Assembly (NCBI RefSeq): GCF_900108315.1
Contig: NZ_FNVB01000005.1
Span: 665,243 to 729,242, forward strand
Length of the DNA stretch: 64,000 bases
Direction: 5' to 3'
Source: Saccharopolyspora kobensis
Lineage (GTDB): Bacteria; Actinomycetota; Actinomycetes; Mycobacteriales; Pseudonocardiaceae
The position numbers were made by a program, and so were the translations under genes. Of this stretch, positions 56,155 through 64,000 are shown in pieces; positions within the stretch are counted from its first letter, which is position 1, and each line of letters begins with the position of its first letter. The notes beneath the pieces were generated by a model. That model ran no database searches. It worked only from the letters and a program-made list of their open reading frames with translations, and had not been told where the DNA came from.

Positions 56155-56769
56155 TCAGACGTGCGGGGTGTAGGGGCTCAGGAGGGTGAGGAGGAGGACC
56201 AGCCAGGCGAGGACGATGCCCGCCGCTGTTCCGTAGGCGACCCAGCGCCACACCGCTATTCGGCGGCCCAGCCAGATCGAGGGGGCGAAGCCCGCCGCCA
56301 CCGCCAGGTTCACCACTGCGGCCAGGACACCGCTGACGTCCGCCAGCCCCAGCGTCACCACCACCAGGGTGGTCGTCGCGATCGCCGCGATGATCGCGCT
56401 CACCGCCAGGCCCGGGCCCCAGGGCGTCGGTTCCTCGCGCGGCACCGGGAGCGCGTAGCGGCGGGGTGCCGGTGGGCGCGGGCGGCCGATGCGGTCGAGG
56501 CGGCCGCTGAGCGGGTCGAGGTAGCCGATCTGGCCGCCGGTTTCCGCGGCCAGGCGCATCGCCAGCTGGCGGCCGCGCTTCGAGATCAGTTCGCGGTCGC
56601 CGGGAGCCGTGGTCTCGTGCGCCGTGTCGGCGACGTGCGCCCATTCGTGCAGCGCTTCGACCAGCGATTCGGGCAGCCGCAGGCGTCCCGGGTCCACCTC
56701 GTGGTCGACGTCGCGCACCAGGACCGCGCGGCCGGAGCGCGCGTGCAGTTCCCAACCGGGCTCGCGCAT
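56155..56769 (-). CDS. DUF2537-like membrane protein
   Basis: 204 residues. The N-terminal soluble half (about 1-100) contains REPGWELHARSGRAVLVRDV and a helix with LPESLVEALHEWAHVADTA. The C-terminal half has about four membrane segments (LAVSAIIAAIATTTLVVVTLG, VLAAVVNLAVAAGFAPSIWLG and others). The arrangement matches the Rv0882-type family placed beside serC/sepH in mycobacteria. The ATG at 56769 overlaps the upstream methyltransferase stop by one base (TGATG). The function is unknown. Confidence 0.75.
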   Translation of the reverse strand: MREPGWELHARSGRAVLVRDVDHEVDPGRLRLPESLVEALHEWAHVADTAHETTAPGDRELISKRGRQLAMRLAAETGGQIGYLDPLSGRLDRIGRPRPPAPRRYALPVPREEPTPWGPGLAVSAIIAAIATTTLVVVTLGLADVSGVLAAVVNLAVAAGFAPSIWLGRRIAVWRWVAYGTAAGIVLAWLVLLLTLLSPYTPHV

Positions 56770-57563
56770 CACGCCCCGCTCATCGCGTGGAAAGCGATCG
56801 CCCCGGCCGTCGCGACGTTGAGCGAATCGACACCGCCGGCCATCGGGATCCGCACCGCCAGGTCGGCCGCGGTGATCGCCTCCTCGGTCAGGCCGGGGCC
56901 CTCCGAGCCGAGCAGGACCGCGACCCGCCCCTCGTCCAGCGCCGCATCGCGAAGAGATTTCGCGTCTGCTCGGGGCGTCAGCGCGGCGATGCGGAAGCCG
57001 TTGTCGCGAAGCAGCTTGAGATCTTCCGGCCACGACTCCAGGTGCGCGAACGGCACCCGCAGCACGTGCCCCATCGACACCCGGACGCTGCGCCGGTACA
57101 GCGGATCCGAACAACCGGCGCCCAGGAGCACGCCGTCGACGCCGAGCGCGGCGGCGTTGCGGAACAGCGCGCCCAGGTTCTCGTGGTCACCGATGCCCTC
57201 GAGCACCACCAGGCGGCGGGACCGCTCGATCAGCTCGGCAGGCGGGAGCACCGGGGCGCGGTCGGCCACGGCCAGCACGCCGCGGTTGAGGTGGAAGCCG
57301 ACGACCTGCGCCATCACGTCGGCGCTCGCGACGTAGGCGGGCACGTCGAGAGCGGCGGTGGCCCCGGCCAGCTCGTCGATCCGGCGGCGCACCCCGAACA
57401 GCGCGCGCACCGGGTACGGCGAGGCGAGCAGCCGCTCCACCACCACGACGCCTTCGGTGATCACCAGCCCGCGCCCGCCGGGCCGGTCCGGCCTGCGATC
57501 CGCGCGCGAGAGGTCGCGGAAGTCGTCGACCCGCGGATCGTCGACTTCACTGATCTCGACCAT
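56769..57563 (-). CDS. SpoU/TrmH-family RNA 2'-O-methyltransferase
   Basis: 264 residues. The N-terminal substrate-binding domain contains LVITEGVVVVERLLAS. The C-terminal SPOUT domain has LEGIGDHENLGALFRNAAALGVDGVLLG (motif 1), LLGSEGPGLTEE (motif 2) and MAGGVDSLNVATAGAIAFH (motif 3, knot and SAM binding). It methylates a ribose 2'-OH in rRNA or tRNA; the target is not known. The start at 57563 (MVEISEVDDPR) is preferred over an ATG six codons earlier. It is co-transcribed with the DUF2537-like gene, as in the mycobacterial neighbourhood. Confidence 0.88.
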   Translation of the reverse strand: MVEISEVDDPRVDDFRDLSRADRRPDRPGGRGLVITEGVVVVERLLASPYPVRALFGVRRRIDELAGATAALDVPAYVASADVMAQVVGFHLNRGVLAVADRAPVLPPAELIERSRRLVVLEGIGDHENLGALFRNAAALGVDGVLLGAGCSDPLYRRSVRVSMGHVLRVPFAHLESWPEDLKLLRDNGFRIAALTPRADAKSLRDAALDEGRVAVLLGSEGPGLTEEAITAADLAVRIPMAGGVDSLNVATAGAIAFHAMSGA

Positions 57564-57645
57564 GTGCGCCACGTACCGCATTCTCGCACCCGCTGCACCG
57601 GCCGGTGCTCCCCGCCGGTATCGCCCGCGCGGGTACGTTCGAAGC

Positions 57646-58581
57646 ATGGCTCAGCTCGGTGGCACGGCGCTCGACGTCTTTCCCATCTGCCTCGGTGGCA
57701 ACGTCTTCGGCTGGACGGCCGACCGCGACGAGTCCTTCGCCGTCCTCGACGGCTACGCGGCGGCGGGCGGCAACTTCATCGACTCCGCGGACATGTACTC
57801 GGCCTGGGCACCGGGCAACTCCGGCGGCGAATCCGAGACGATCATCGGCGAGTGGCTGCGCGCCCGCGGCAACCGGGACGACGTGGTCGTCGCGACGAAG
57901 GTGGGCTGGCTGCCGCAGCGCAGCGGCCTTTCGGCGGCGAACATCGCGGCGGCTGCGGAAGATTCACTGCGCCGCCTGGGCGTCGACCACATCGACCTCT
58001 ACTACGCCCACGGCGACGACCCGACGGTCCCGCTGGCCGAGACGCTGGGCGCCTTCGACGCTCTGGTGCGCGCGGGCAAGGTCCGCTACATCGCGGCGTC
58101 CAACTACACGGCACCGCGGCTCGCCGAGTCGCTGGCGGTCTCCCGCCGCGAGGGATTTGCCGAATTCACCGCACTGCAACCGAAGTACAACCTCGTGGAG
58201 CGCACCGAGTTCGAGGGCGAGCTCGCGGATCTGTGCGCGGCGGAGAACCTGGGCGTGGCACCGTACTACGGACTCGCCAGAGGTTTCCTGACCGGAAAGT
58301 ACCGTCCGGCGCAAAACAACTCGAGCAGCCCGCGCGCCGAAGGCGCCCGCGCGCACCTGAACGACCGCGGCCTCCGGGTGCTCGCAGCCCTGGACGAGAT
58401 CGCAACGCTGCGTAATGCCCCGGTGGCGTCGATCGCGTTGTCCTGGCTGCGAACGCAACGCACCGTCACCGCCCCGATCGCCAGCGCTCGCACCGCGGAT
58501 CAGCTCGCCGACCTGCTGCTCGCCGCCGAATTGGAGCTCACCGCGGCGGAGGTGCGGAGGCTCGACGACGCCTCCGTTTGA
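57646..58581 (+). CDS. Aldo/keto reductase
   Basis: 311 residues with a TIM-barrel AKR pattern. The tetrad is visible: Asp46 and Tyr51 (FIDSADMYSAW), Lys in VVVATKVGW, and His in DLYYAHGDD. The NADPH-binding region near the end reads ALSWLRTQRTVTAPIASART, typical of the AKR family. It reduces aldehydes or ketones; the substrate is not identifiable. The loop YYGLARGFLTGKYR is common in the tas/YakC-like group. The ATG at 57646 lacks a strong ribosome site. It is divergent from the methyltransferase gene. Confidence 0.88.
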   Translation: MAQLGGTALDVFPICLGGNVFGWTADRDESFAVLDGYAAAGGNFIDSADMYSAWAPGNSGGESETIIGEWLRARGNRDDVVVATKVGWLPQRSGLSAANIAAAAEDSLRRLGVDHIDLYYAHGDDPTVPLAETLGAFDALVRAGKVRYIAASNYTAPRLAESLAVSRREGFAEFTALQPKYNLVERTEFEGELADLCAAENLGVAPYYGLARGFLTGKYRPAQNNSSSPRAEGARAHLNDRGLRVLAALDEIATLRNAPVASIALSWLRTQRTVTAPIASARTADQLADLLLAAELELTAAEVRRLDDASV

Positions 58582-58701
58582 CGGCCTCGACACTCCGTTC
58601 GCTGACACCGTTTTGGCCGCTGGATCGCCGGGTACCGATGTGTCACGGTGGTTTCCCCAGCGCTGCGCGCTGACGTGCTGCCGACCGAGCGGAGAGACGG
58701 C

Positions 58702-60201
58702 ATGGGACGGCACGTGGACGACCGAGGGTTCAATCCGGTGGACCGGCAGCGGTATCGGAACAAGATGCAGCGCGGTCTGGACGCCCTGGCCCGGATGCTC
58801 GCCGACGGCAACTTCTCCTTCCCGCGCCAGCAGATGGGGCTGGAGATGGAGCTGTGCCTGGTGGGGCCGGGCATGGAGCCGTCGATGTCCAACGCCGAGG
58901 TGCTGGAGAAGATCGACGAGCCGGCCTTCACCACCGAACTCGGCCAGCAGAACATCGAGCTCAACGTGGAGCCGCGGGTGCTGGCCGGGGACAGCGCGCT
59001 GCAGTTGGAGGATCGGATGCGCGCCGCGCTGCGGCGGGCCGACGACAGCGCGCACGACACCGGCGCGAAGATCGTCATGATCGGCACGCTGCCCACTCTG
59101 CGCAGCGCGCACTTCGACCCGGGCTGGCTGTCCCGCAACCCGCGCTACTCGCTGCTCAACGAGCAGATCTTCCTGGCCCGCGGCGAGGAAATGCTGCTGG
59201 ACATGGAGGGCGAGCCGCTCGGCGAGGGCTACCACTCCGAGCGGCTGCACTCCTACGCCAACTCGATCCTGCCGGAGTCGGCGTGCACCTCGGTCCAGCT
59301 GCACCTGCAGGTCGCCCCGGAGGACTTCGCCGCGCACTGGAACGCCGCGCAGTGCCTGGCCGGCGTGCAGGTGGCGATCGGCGCGAATTCGCCGTTCCTG
59401 CTGGGCAAAGCGCTGTGGCACGAGACCCGCATCCCGCTGTTCCTGCAGGCCACCGACACCCGCCCGGTGGAGCTGAAGAACCAGGGCGTGCGGCCGCGGG
59501 TGTGGTTCGGGGAGCGGTGGATCACCTCGATCTTCGACCTCTTCGAGGAGAACGTCCGCTACTTCCCGGCGCTGCTGCCCGATCCGGAAGAGGAGGACCC
59601 GGTGGCCGCGCTCGACGCCGGGCGGGCGCCGACGCTGGCCGAGCTGCGGCTGCACAACGGCACGATCTGGCGCTGGAACCGCCCGGTGTACGACCTGGTG
59701 GACGGGGTTCCGCACCTGCGCATCGAGAACCGGGTGCTGCCCTCCGGGCCGTCGGTGGTCGACATCGTCGCCAACGCCGCTTTCTTCTACGGGGCGCAGC
59801 GCGCGCTCACCGAGCAAGATCGTCCCCTGTGGACGCAGATGTCCTTCGCCGCGGCCGAGGAGAACCTGTTCTCCGGTGCTCGCAGCGGTTTCGACGCCCA
59901 CCTGTACTGGCCGGGCACCGGCTGGGTCGCCCCGGACGAGCTGGTGATGCGACGTCTGCTGCCGATGGCGCACGAAGGGCTCCGCGCGTGCGGCGTCTCC
60001 GACGAGGCCCGCGAGCGGTACCTGGGCGTGATCGAGCAGCGCTGCCTGGCCCGCCGCAACGGCGCGACCTGGCAGCGCGAAACGGTGGCCCGACTGGAGG
60101 AGCGGGGCGCGAACCGCCACGAAGCCCTGACCCGAATGCTGGAGCACTACATCGCCCTGGCCGACGGAGGCGACCCGGTCCACACCTGGCCGGTGGGCTA
60201 G
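58702..60201 (+). CDS. GCS2-family carboxylate-amine ligase (glutamate-cysteine ligase-like)
   Basis: 499 residues. ATP-grasp-like GCS2 enzymes join an amine to a gamma-carboxylate. Features: GLEMELCLVGPG (the GxExE metal motif), FTTELGQQNIELNVEPR, NSILPESACTSVQLHLQV, GANSPFLLGKALWHETRIPLF, and the Arg-rich HLRIENRVLPSGPSVVDIVAN. Actinobacteria have several such paralogues. Whether this one makes gamma-glutamylcysteine (for example towards ergothioneine) or another bond is unclear. GGAGAG precedes the ATG at 58702. Its stop overlaps the convergent ABC gene by 4 bp. Confidence 0.82.
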   Translation: MGRHVDDRGFNPVDRQRYRNKMQRGLDALARMLADGNFSFPRQQMGLEMELCLVGPGMEPSMSNAEVLEKIDEPAFTTELGQQNIELNVEPRVLAGDSALQLEDRMRAALRRADDSAHDTGAKIVMIGTLPTLRSAHFDPGWLSRNPRYSLLNEQIFLARGEEMLLDMEGEPLGEGYHSERLHSYANSILPESACTSVQLHLQVAPEDFAAHWNAAQCLAGVQVAIGANSPFLLGKALWHETRIPLFLQATDTRPVELKNQGVRPRVWFGERWITSIFDLFEENVRYFPALLPDPEEEDPVAALDAGRAPTLAELRLHNGTIWRWNRPVYDLVDGVPHLRIENRVLPSGPSVVDIVANAAFFYGAQRALTEQDRPLWTQMSFAAAEENLFSGARSGFDAHLYWPGTGWVAPDELVMRRLLPMAHEGLRACGVSDEARERYLGVIEQRCLARRNGATWQRETVARLEERGANRHEALTRMLEHYIALADGGDPVHTWPVG

Positions 60202-60965
60202 CCGGTCACTCCGGTGATGGTGAGGATCGGGCGTCCGTTGTGGTCGGCCAGGTGGGCTTCGACGCCGAAGACGTCGGCCAGCAGGCGCTCGTCGAGGACT
60301 TCCGCGGGCGTTCCGGTCGCCGCGATGCGGCCGGCGTCGAGGACCGCCAGCCGGTCGCAGAACTCCACCGCCAGCCGGAGGTCGTGCAGCGTCAGCAGCA
60401 CGGTCAGGCCGCCGGCCGCGAGTTCGCGCAGCAGCGCCAGGACTCCGTACTGGTGACGCAGGTCGAGGTGGTTCGTCGGCTCGTCGAGGACCAGGACCTG
60501 CGGCTGCTGCGCGAGCGCCCGCGCGATCGAGGTCCGCTGCCGTTCCCCTCCCGAGAGCAGGCGCACGTCGCGTTCCGCCTGCGCCAGCAGGCTGGTGGCC
60601 CGCAGCGCATCGTCGACGATCTCGTGGTCGGCCGCGCCCATCCGGTCCAGCAGCCCGAGGTGCGGGATCCGGCCCTGCGACACCACTTCGCGCACGGTGA
60701 GCGCCGCGCGGGCCTCCGTCTCCTGCGTCGTCGCGGCCAGGACGCGCGCCAGCCGGCGCCGCCCGGCCGCCGCGACACCGGCGACCTCCACCGTTCCGGC
60801 CGCCGGTTGGACGGCTCGGTAGAGCGCGCGCAGCAGGGTCGTCTTGCCGCTGCCGTTGGGGCCCACGAGGCCGAACACCTCACCGGCCCGAACGTCGATG
60901 TCCACATCGGACAGGACCGCCCGGCCGCCCAGCTCCACCTGGACTCCGCTGACCCGCAGGCTCAC
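60198..60965 (-). CDS. btuD: Cobalamin/iron-type ABC transporter ATP-binding protein
   Basis: 255 residues. Walker A GPNGSGKTTL, signature LLSGGERQRTSIARAL, Walker B VLVLDEPTNHLDL and switch His in LTLHDLRLA: the FhuC/BtuD pattern for siderophore, heme and B12 importers. The GTG at 60965 overlaps the permease stop in GTGA and follows GGAGG. It is the third gene of a btuFCD-like operon that starts behind a cobalamin riboswitch, so it probably powers B12 or cobinamide uptake. Without the riboswitch the family alone could not separate iron from B12. Confidence 0.88.
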   Translation of the reverse strand: MSLRVSGVQVELGGRAVLSDVDIDVRAGEVFGLVGPNGSGKTTLLRALYRAVQPAAGTVEVAGVAAAGRRRLARVLAATTQETEARAALTVREVVSQGRIPHLGLLDRMGAADHEIVDDALRATSLLAQAERDVRLLSGGERQRTSIARALAQQPQVLVLDEPTNHLDLRHQYGVLALLRELAAGGLTVLLTLHDLRLAVEFCDRLAVLDAGRIAATGTPAEVLDERLLADVFGVEAHLADHNGRPILTITGVTG

Positions 60966-62080
60966 GCGATCCTCCGTCGCCGCCGCAACATCACCAGGAA
61001 CACCGGGCCGCCGACCAGCGCGGTGAGCACTCCCACCGGCAGTTCCGAAGGCGCGACGACCAGCCGCGCCACCAGGTCGGCCAGCACCAGGAACACCGCA
61101 CCGAGCAGCGCCGACACCGGCAGCAGGCGGTGTGCTTCGGAGCCCACCAGGAAGGTGGCCGCGTGCGGCACCAGCAGCCCGACGAACACGATCCCGCCCG
61201 CCACCGAAACGGCCGTCCCGGCCAGCAGCGAGATCGCGATCAGGCAGCACGTCCGGAACACGCGCGCGTTGATCCCGAGCGCAGCAGCGGCGTCATCGCC
61301 GCTGTGCAGGACGTTCATCCACCGCCCCGACGCGGCCGCCGCGATCAGCCCGAGCGCCAGCACCGCGGCGGGCACCGGCAGCGACTCCCAGCGCACGGCC
61401 CCGAGCCCGCCGCTGATCCAGAACATCACCTGCTTGGCCTGGTCACCGGTGCCGAAGGCGTGCAGCACGAACGAGGTCATGGCGAACGCCACCTGCCCGA
61501 CCGCCAGCCCGCCGAGCACCAGCGTCGTCACCGACCCGGAACGCCCGGAGACGGCCAGCACGATCAGCAGCGCCGTCAGCCCGCCCAGGAACGCCACCAG
61601 CGGCAGACCCACCGCACCGGCACCGATGCCCAGCACGATCGTCAGCGAAACCGCGAACCCGGCGCCCTCGGACACCCCGAGCAGGTACGGGTCGGCCAGC
61701 GGGTTGCCCGTGACCAGCTGCGCGATCGCCCCGGACAGCGCCAGCGCGGCGCCGACCAGCACGCCACCGACCACCCGCGGCATCCGCGAGTCGAAGACGA
61801 TCGCCGCGCGCGCCGGGCGCCAGTCCGGCTCGATCCACGGCAGCACCGGCTCCAGCACGATCCGCCACACCTGCCCCAGCGGCAGCCGCACGGAGCCCAG
61901 CGAGATCGCCAGGCCGCCGACCACCACGAGCGCGACCAGCAGCGCGGCGTAGACCAGCAAGAGCCTCTTGCCCGCTCCGCCTCCCTGTGCCGCCTCTCCG
62001 CGATTCGCGGTGGTGCCTGCGTCCTTCTCGATCTCGCGTTCTCGTGGCTGGGCTGCGGGGTTCGACTCCGGGCTGCTCAT
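60962..62080 (-). CDS. btuC: FecCD/BtuC-type ABC permease
   Basis: 372 residues. After a polar, Glu/Arg-rich N-terminal tail of about 35 residues come about ten helices of the FecCD family: LGSVRLPLGQVWRIVLEPVL, DSRMPRVVGGVLVGAALALSGAIAQLVTGNPLADPYLLGVSEGAGF (in blocks, the diagnostic R-x-P-R region and NPLADPxLLG), and GIVFVGLLVPHAATFLVGSEAHRLLPVSALLGA. It forms the membrane channel of the importer. It overlaps the binding-protein gene by ATGA and the ATPase gene by GTGA. Confidence 0.9.
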   Translation of the reverse strand: MSSPESNPAAQPREREIEKDAGTTANRGEAAQGGGAGKRLLLVYAALLVALVVVGGLAISLGSVRLPLGQVWRIVLEPVLPWIEPDWRPARAAIVFDSRMPRVVGGVLVGAALALSGAIAQLVTGNPLADPYLLGVSEGAGFAVSLTIVLGIGAGAVGLPLVAFLGGLTALLIVLAVSGRSGSVTTLVLGGLAVGQVAFAMTSFVLHAFGTGDQAKQVMFWISGGLGAVRWESLPVPAAVLALGLIAAAASGRWMNVLHSGDDAAAALGINARVFRTCCLIAISLLAGTAVSVAGGIVFVGLLVPHAATFLVGSEAHRLLPVSALLGAVFLVLADLVARLVVAPSELPVGVLTALVGGPVFLVMLRRRRRIA

Positions 62081-63012
62081 TTGCCGTGGAGGTCCCGCGC
62101 GAGGCGTTCGACGGCGGCCGGGAACCTGATGCCCTCGGTGAGCTCGACCAGCGGGATGGTGCTGAACCGGCGGTCGCGCACCGCTGGCGTGCCGGAGACC
62201 AGCGGATGCCCTTCGAGGTAGGACTGCTTGTGCTGCACCGGGGCGCCGAGGTAGTCGACGAGCACGATCGCCGCCGGGGCCCGCGTGGCGACCTGCTCCC
62301 AGCTGACGTCCTCGAAGACCTTCGGCACGTCGCCGAAGACGTTGCGTGCGCCTGCCCTGGTCAGCGCGTCGTTGCCGACACCGTTGCCGCCCAGGGTGAA
62401 CGCGGTCTGCTCACCGGAGTCGTACACGAAGACGTCGACCGGTGCCACGCCCTGGAGCCGCTGCTCGACCGCCCGGACGCGCTCCTCGATGGCGGTGTTG
62501 AGCTGCCGCGCGTTGTCCTGCAGGCCGAGCGCCTCGCCGAACATCGAGATGTCGGCCAGCAGCGCGTCCATCCCGACCGGCTCGGCCGCGCAGGACTCCG
62601 ACAGCAGCAGGGTGTTGATGCCGTTCTTCGCGAACACCTCGCGCCCGCGGCCCTCGGCCTCGTCGAAGGCGCTGGCGTAGCCGCCGACGACCAGGTCGGG
62701 CTCGGCTTCGAGGATGCGCTCGTAGGACGGGTACCGGTCGGACAGCAGCGGCACGTCGGCGTAGCCGGCGGCGACCTCCGGCGGTGGCGCGTGGTCGTCC
62801 GGGAATGCGGTGCCGACGAGGCGGTCGCCCAGCCCGAGCGCCACCAGGATCTCCGTGGCGTGCTGGTTGAGGCTCACCACGCGCTGCGGCGGGCGCGCGA
62901 ACGTCTCGACGCTGCCGCAGTTCTCCACGCGCAAGCCGTCCGCACGCGATTCGGCCGCGGTGCAGCCGGTCAGGAACAGCGCGGCCATGATCAGGGCGAA
63001 GGTGCGGCGCAT
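62077..63012 (-). CDS. btuF: ABC transporter substrate-binding lipoprotein (BtuF-like)
   Basis: 311 residues. The signal peptide has lipobox LTGC (about 14-17). The type III binding-protein fold shows PQRVVSLNQHATEILVALGLGDRLVG, a middle helix, then GNDALTRAGARNVFGDVPKVFEDVSWEQV. It captures the substrate outside the membrane for the permease. The ATG at 63012 follows GGAAGG. A cobalamin riboswitch lies about 100 nt upstream, the strongest clue that the substrate is B12 or a corrinoid. It is the first gene of the three-gene operon. Confidence 0.87.
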   Translation of the reverse strand: MRRTFALIMAALFLTGCTAAESRADGLRVENCGSVETFARPPQRVVSLNQHATEILVALGLGDRLVGTAFPDDHAPPPEVAAGYADVPLLSDRYPSYERILEAEPDLVVGGYASAFDEAEGRGREVFAKNGINTLLLSESCAAEPVGMDALLADISMFGEALGLQDNARQLNTAIEERVRAVEQRLQGVAPVDVFVYDSGEQTAFTLGGNGVGNDALTRAGARNVFGDVPKVFEDVSWEQVATRAPAAIVLVDYLGAPVQHKQSYLEGHPLVSGTPAVRDRRFSTIPLVELTEGIRFPAAVERLARDLHGK

Positions 63013-63111
63013 CGTGCCTTCCGAGGTCGTGCGCGGATGCGCGAGACCAGGACCGCACGCGGCGTTCCCAGACCCCGACCGCAGACCGCGACAGTCGTTG
63101 GAGCCATCCCT

Positions 63112-63222
63112 CGCGGAGCGGGCGATCGGGCTCGCCGCGACGTGCGCGGCCTACCGTTGCGGGTCAGCGCCGGACTTCGACCGGCTTCTCCCGCTCGCGG
63201 GGTCGGAGAGGATGCTGCCCCA
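63112..63222 (-). promoter_or_regulatory. Cobalamin (B12) riboswitch
   Basis: On the minus strand the leader reads a short hairpin CCCGC-GA-GCGGG, then AGAAGCCGGTCGAAGTCCGG and CGCTGACCCGCAACGGTA. This is the conserved core of the cobalamin element (GCCGGT..A.TCCGGC-GCTGxCCCGCAAC-GTA). A B12-box-like GAGCCCGATCGCCCGC follows at 63118-63133. It lies about 105 nt before btuF in the 380-bp leader (63013-63392), which has no gene. It should shut off the importer when B12 is plentiful. Confidence 0.82.
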
Positions 63223-63392
63223 CGCGTCGATCCCGGTCAACCGGCCGAATTCCCGCTCCGCGCCACGTTTGCGCAGTTCACCGAGGCTGTTCGCGCAACG
63301 CGCCCGGCAGATGAGATCAACGCCTCCATCCGGCCTAGTTGCAATAGGGTGGCAGTAGCTACAGTCTGTCGATAGCGAAGGGAGAAGGCTCG

Positions 63393-64000
63393 ATGGCGCA
63401 GTACGTGTTGCCGGAGTTGGATTACGACTACGCGGCGTTGGAGCCGGCGATCGCCGGTGAGATCAACGAGTTGCACCACAGCAAGCATCACGCGACCTAC
63501 GTCAAGGGCGCCAACGACACGATCGAGAAGATCGCCGAGGCGCGGGAGAAGGGTGATTTCTCGTCGATCGTGGGGCTGGAGACCACGTTGGCGTTCCACT
63601 TGGCGGGGCATTCGTTGCACCTGGTGTGGTGGAAGATCCTGTCTCCGAACGGTGGGGACAAGCCGACCGGTGAGCTGGCGGCGGCGATCGATGAGGACTT
63701 CGGTTCCTTCGATGCGTTCCGGGCTCAGATGGAGGCGGTGTCGGGCACGATCCAGGGCAATGGCTGGGGTGTGCTGGCGTGGGATCCGGTGGGGCGGCGG
63801 CTGGTGACTCAGCAGTTGCGTGATCATCACTCGAACCTGTCGATCGCCACGACGCCGCTGCTGGTGTTCGACATCTGGGAGCACGCGTACTACCTGCAGT
63901 ACCGCAATGTGAAGGCGGACTACATCAAGCAGTTGTGGAACGTGGTGAACTGGGAGGAGGTCGGCAAGCGTTTCGCCGATGCCCGTGCGGGCTACAACGG
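63393..64000 (+). CDS. sodA: Superoxide dismutase (Mn/Fe), 3' end outside window
   Basis: 202 residues visible, lacking only the last few. It dismutates superoxide. Metal ligands are in place: His28 in [13 protein letters not shown], His in [13 protein letters not shown], and Asp and His in [30 protein letters not shown] and the Mn-type Gly/Gln pattern suggest manganese. GGGAGAAGG precedes the ATG. A possible promoter is TTGCAA (63339) with TACAGT (63360), spacer 15. Codon choice (many GTG, TTG and TCG) differs somewhat from the neighbours, as in highly expressed genes. Confidence 0.95.
   Translation, partial: MAQYVLPELDYDYAALEPAIAGEINELHHSKHHATYVKGANDTIEKIAEAREKGDFSSIVGLETTLAFHLAGHSLHLVWWKILSPNGGDKPTGELAAAIDEDFGSFDAFRAQMEAVSGTIQGNGWGVLAWDPVGRRLVTQQLRDHHSNLSIATTPLLVFDIWEHAYYLQYRNVKADYIKQLWNVVNWEEVGKRFADARAGYN

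Overview
The window is GC-rich, tightly packed DNA with many GTG and TTG starts. It has 4-base ATGA, GTGA or TTGA overlaps between operon partners and actinobacterial marker genes: sepH, a conservon-type nitrate/nitrite-sensing histidine kinase, a DUF4232 lipoprotein and an I36-type inhibitor. It looks like a chromosomal segment of a filamentous actinomycete of the Pseudonocardiaceae, most likely Saccharopolyspora-like. This placement is inferred from gene content, not from a search. I saw no rRNA, tRNA, CRISPR, transposase or phage gene.

Layout. 1-5.6 kb: a truncated sensor kinase gene diverges from a DUF485/solute:sodium symporter pair of the acetate-uptake type. 5.8-6.9 kb: two small exported proteins. 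7-11.2 kb: a minus-strand operon of a DMT transporter, two GT4 glycosyltransferases and an alpha/beta hydrolase. 12.2-14.4 kb: a CopD-like protein converging on a His/Trp-rich polytopic membrane protein of unknown function. 14.8-19 kb: GH25-LysM lysozyme, DUF4232 lipoprotein, monoacylglycerol-lipase-like hydrolase, PRC-barrel protein and an unknown protein. 19.5-23.3 kb: a compact four-gene unit of two small helical proteins, an FtsK/SpoIIIE-type ATPase and a coiled-coil protein. 23.3-27.9 kb: a Rox-like flavin monooxygenase, then a TetR regulator divergent from two tandem drug-efflux-type MFS genes with a doubled operator. 28-34.7 kb: a GNAT, an alkyl-DHAP-synthase-like flavoprotein, TetR, GlpD and a NatAB-like ABC exporter. 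35-44.7 kb: gltA, a PfkB sugar kinase with TetR, acyl-CoA dehydrogenase, aldose epimerase, APC permease, EntS-like MFS and pdxH. 45-51 kb: a complete urease operon (ureABCFGD plus a urea transporter). 51-57.6 kb: a second citrate synthase, a SEC-C protein, serC, sepH, a DUF2537-like protein and a SpoU-type methyltransferase. From memory this core resembles the Rv0881-Rv0896 neighbourhood of M. tuberculosis. 57.6-64 kb: an aldo/keto reductase, a GCS2-family ligase, a vitamin-B12-type ABC importer behind a cobalamin riboswitch, and sodA cut by the window end.

The most unusual signal is a dispersed repeat family. Pairs of AT-rich 14-mers of the form ATTTC-N4-GAAAT are separated by exactly 10 bp in six pairs at four intergenic loci (19.2, 34.8, 48.2 and 56.1 kb). 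At three loci they accompany a GTCGGCGTGTC hairpin. One locus splits the urease operon between ureC and ureF. A second palindrome family (GTGAG...CTCAC) occurs three times. The FtsK-centred four-gene unit and the CopD/WDxxWH pair are the best candidates for undescribed protein systems.
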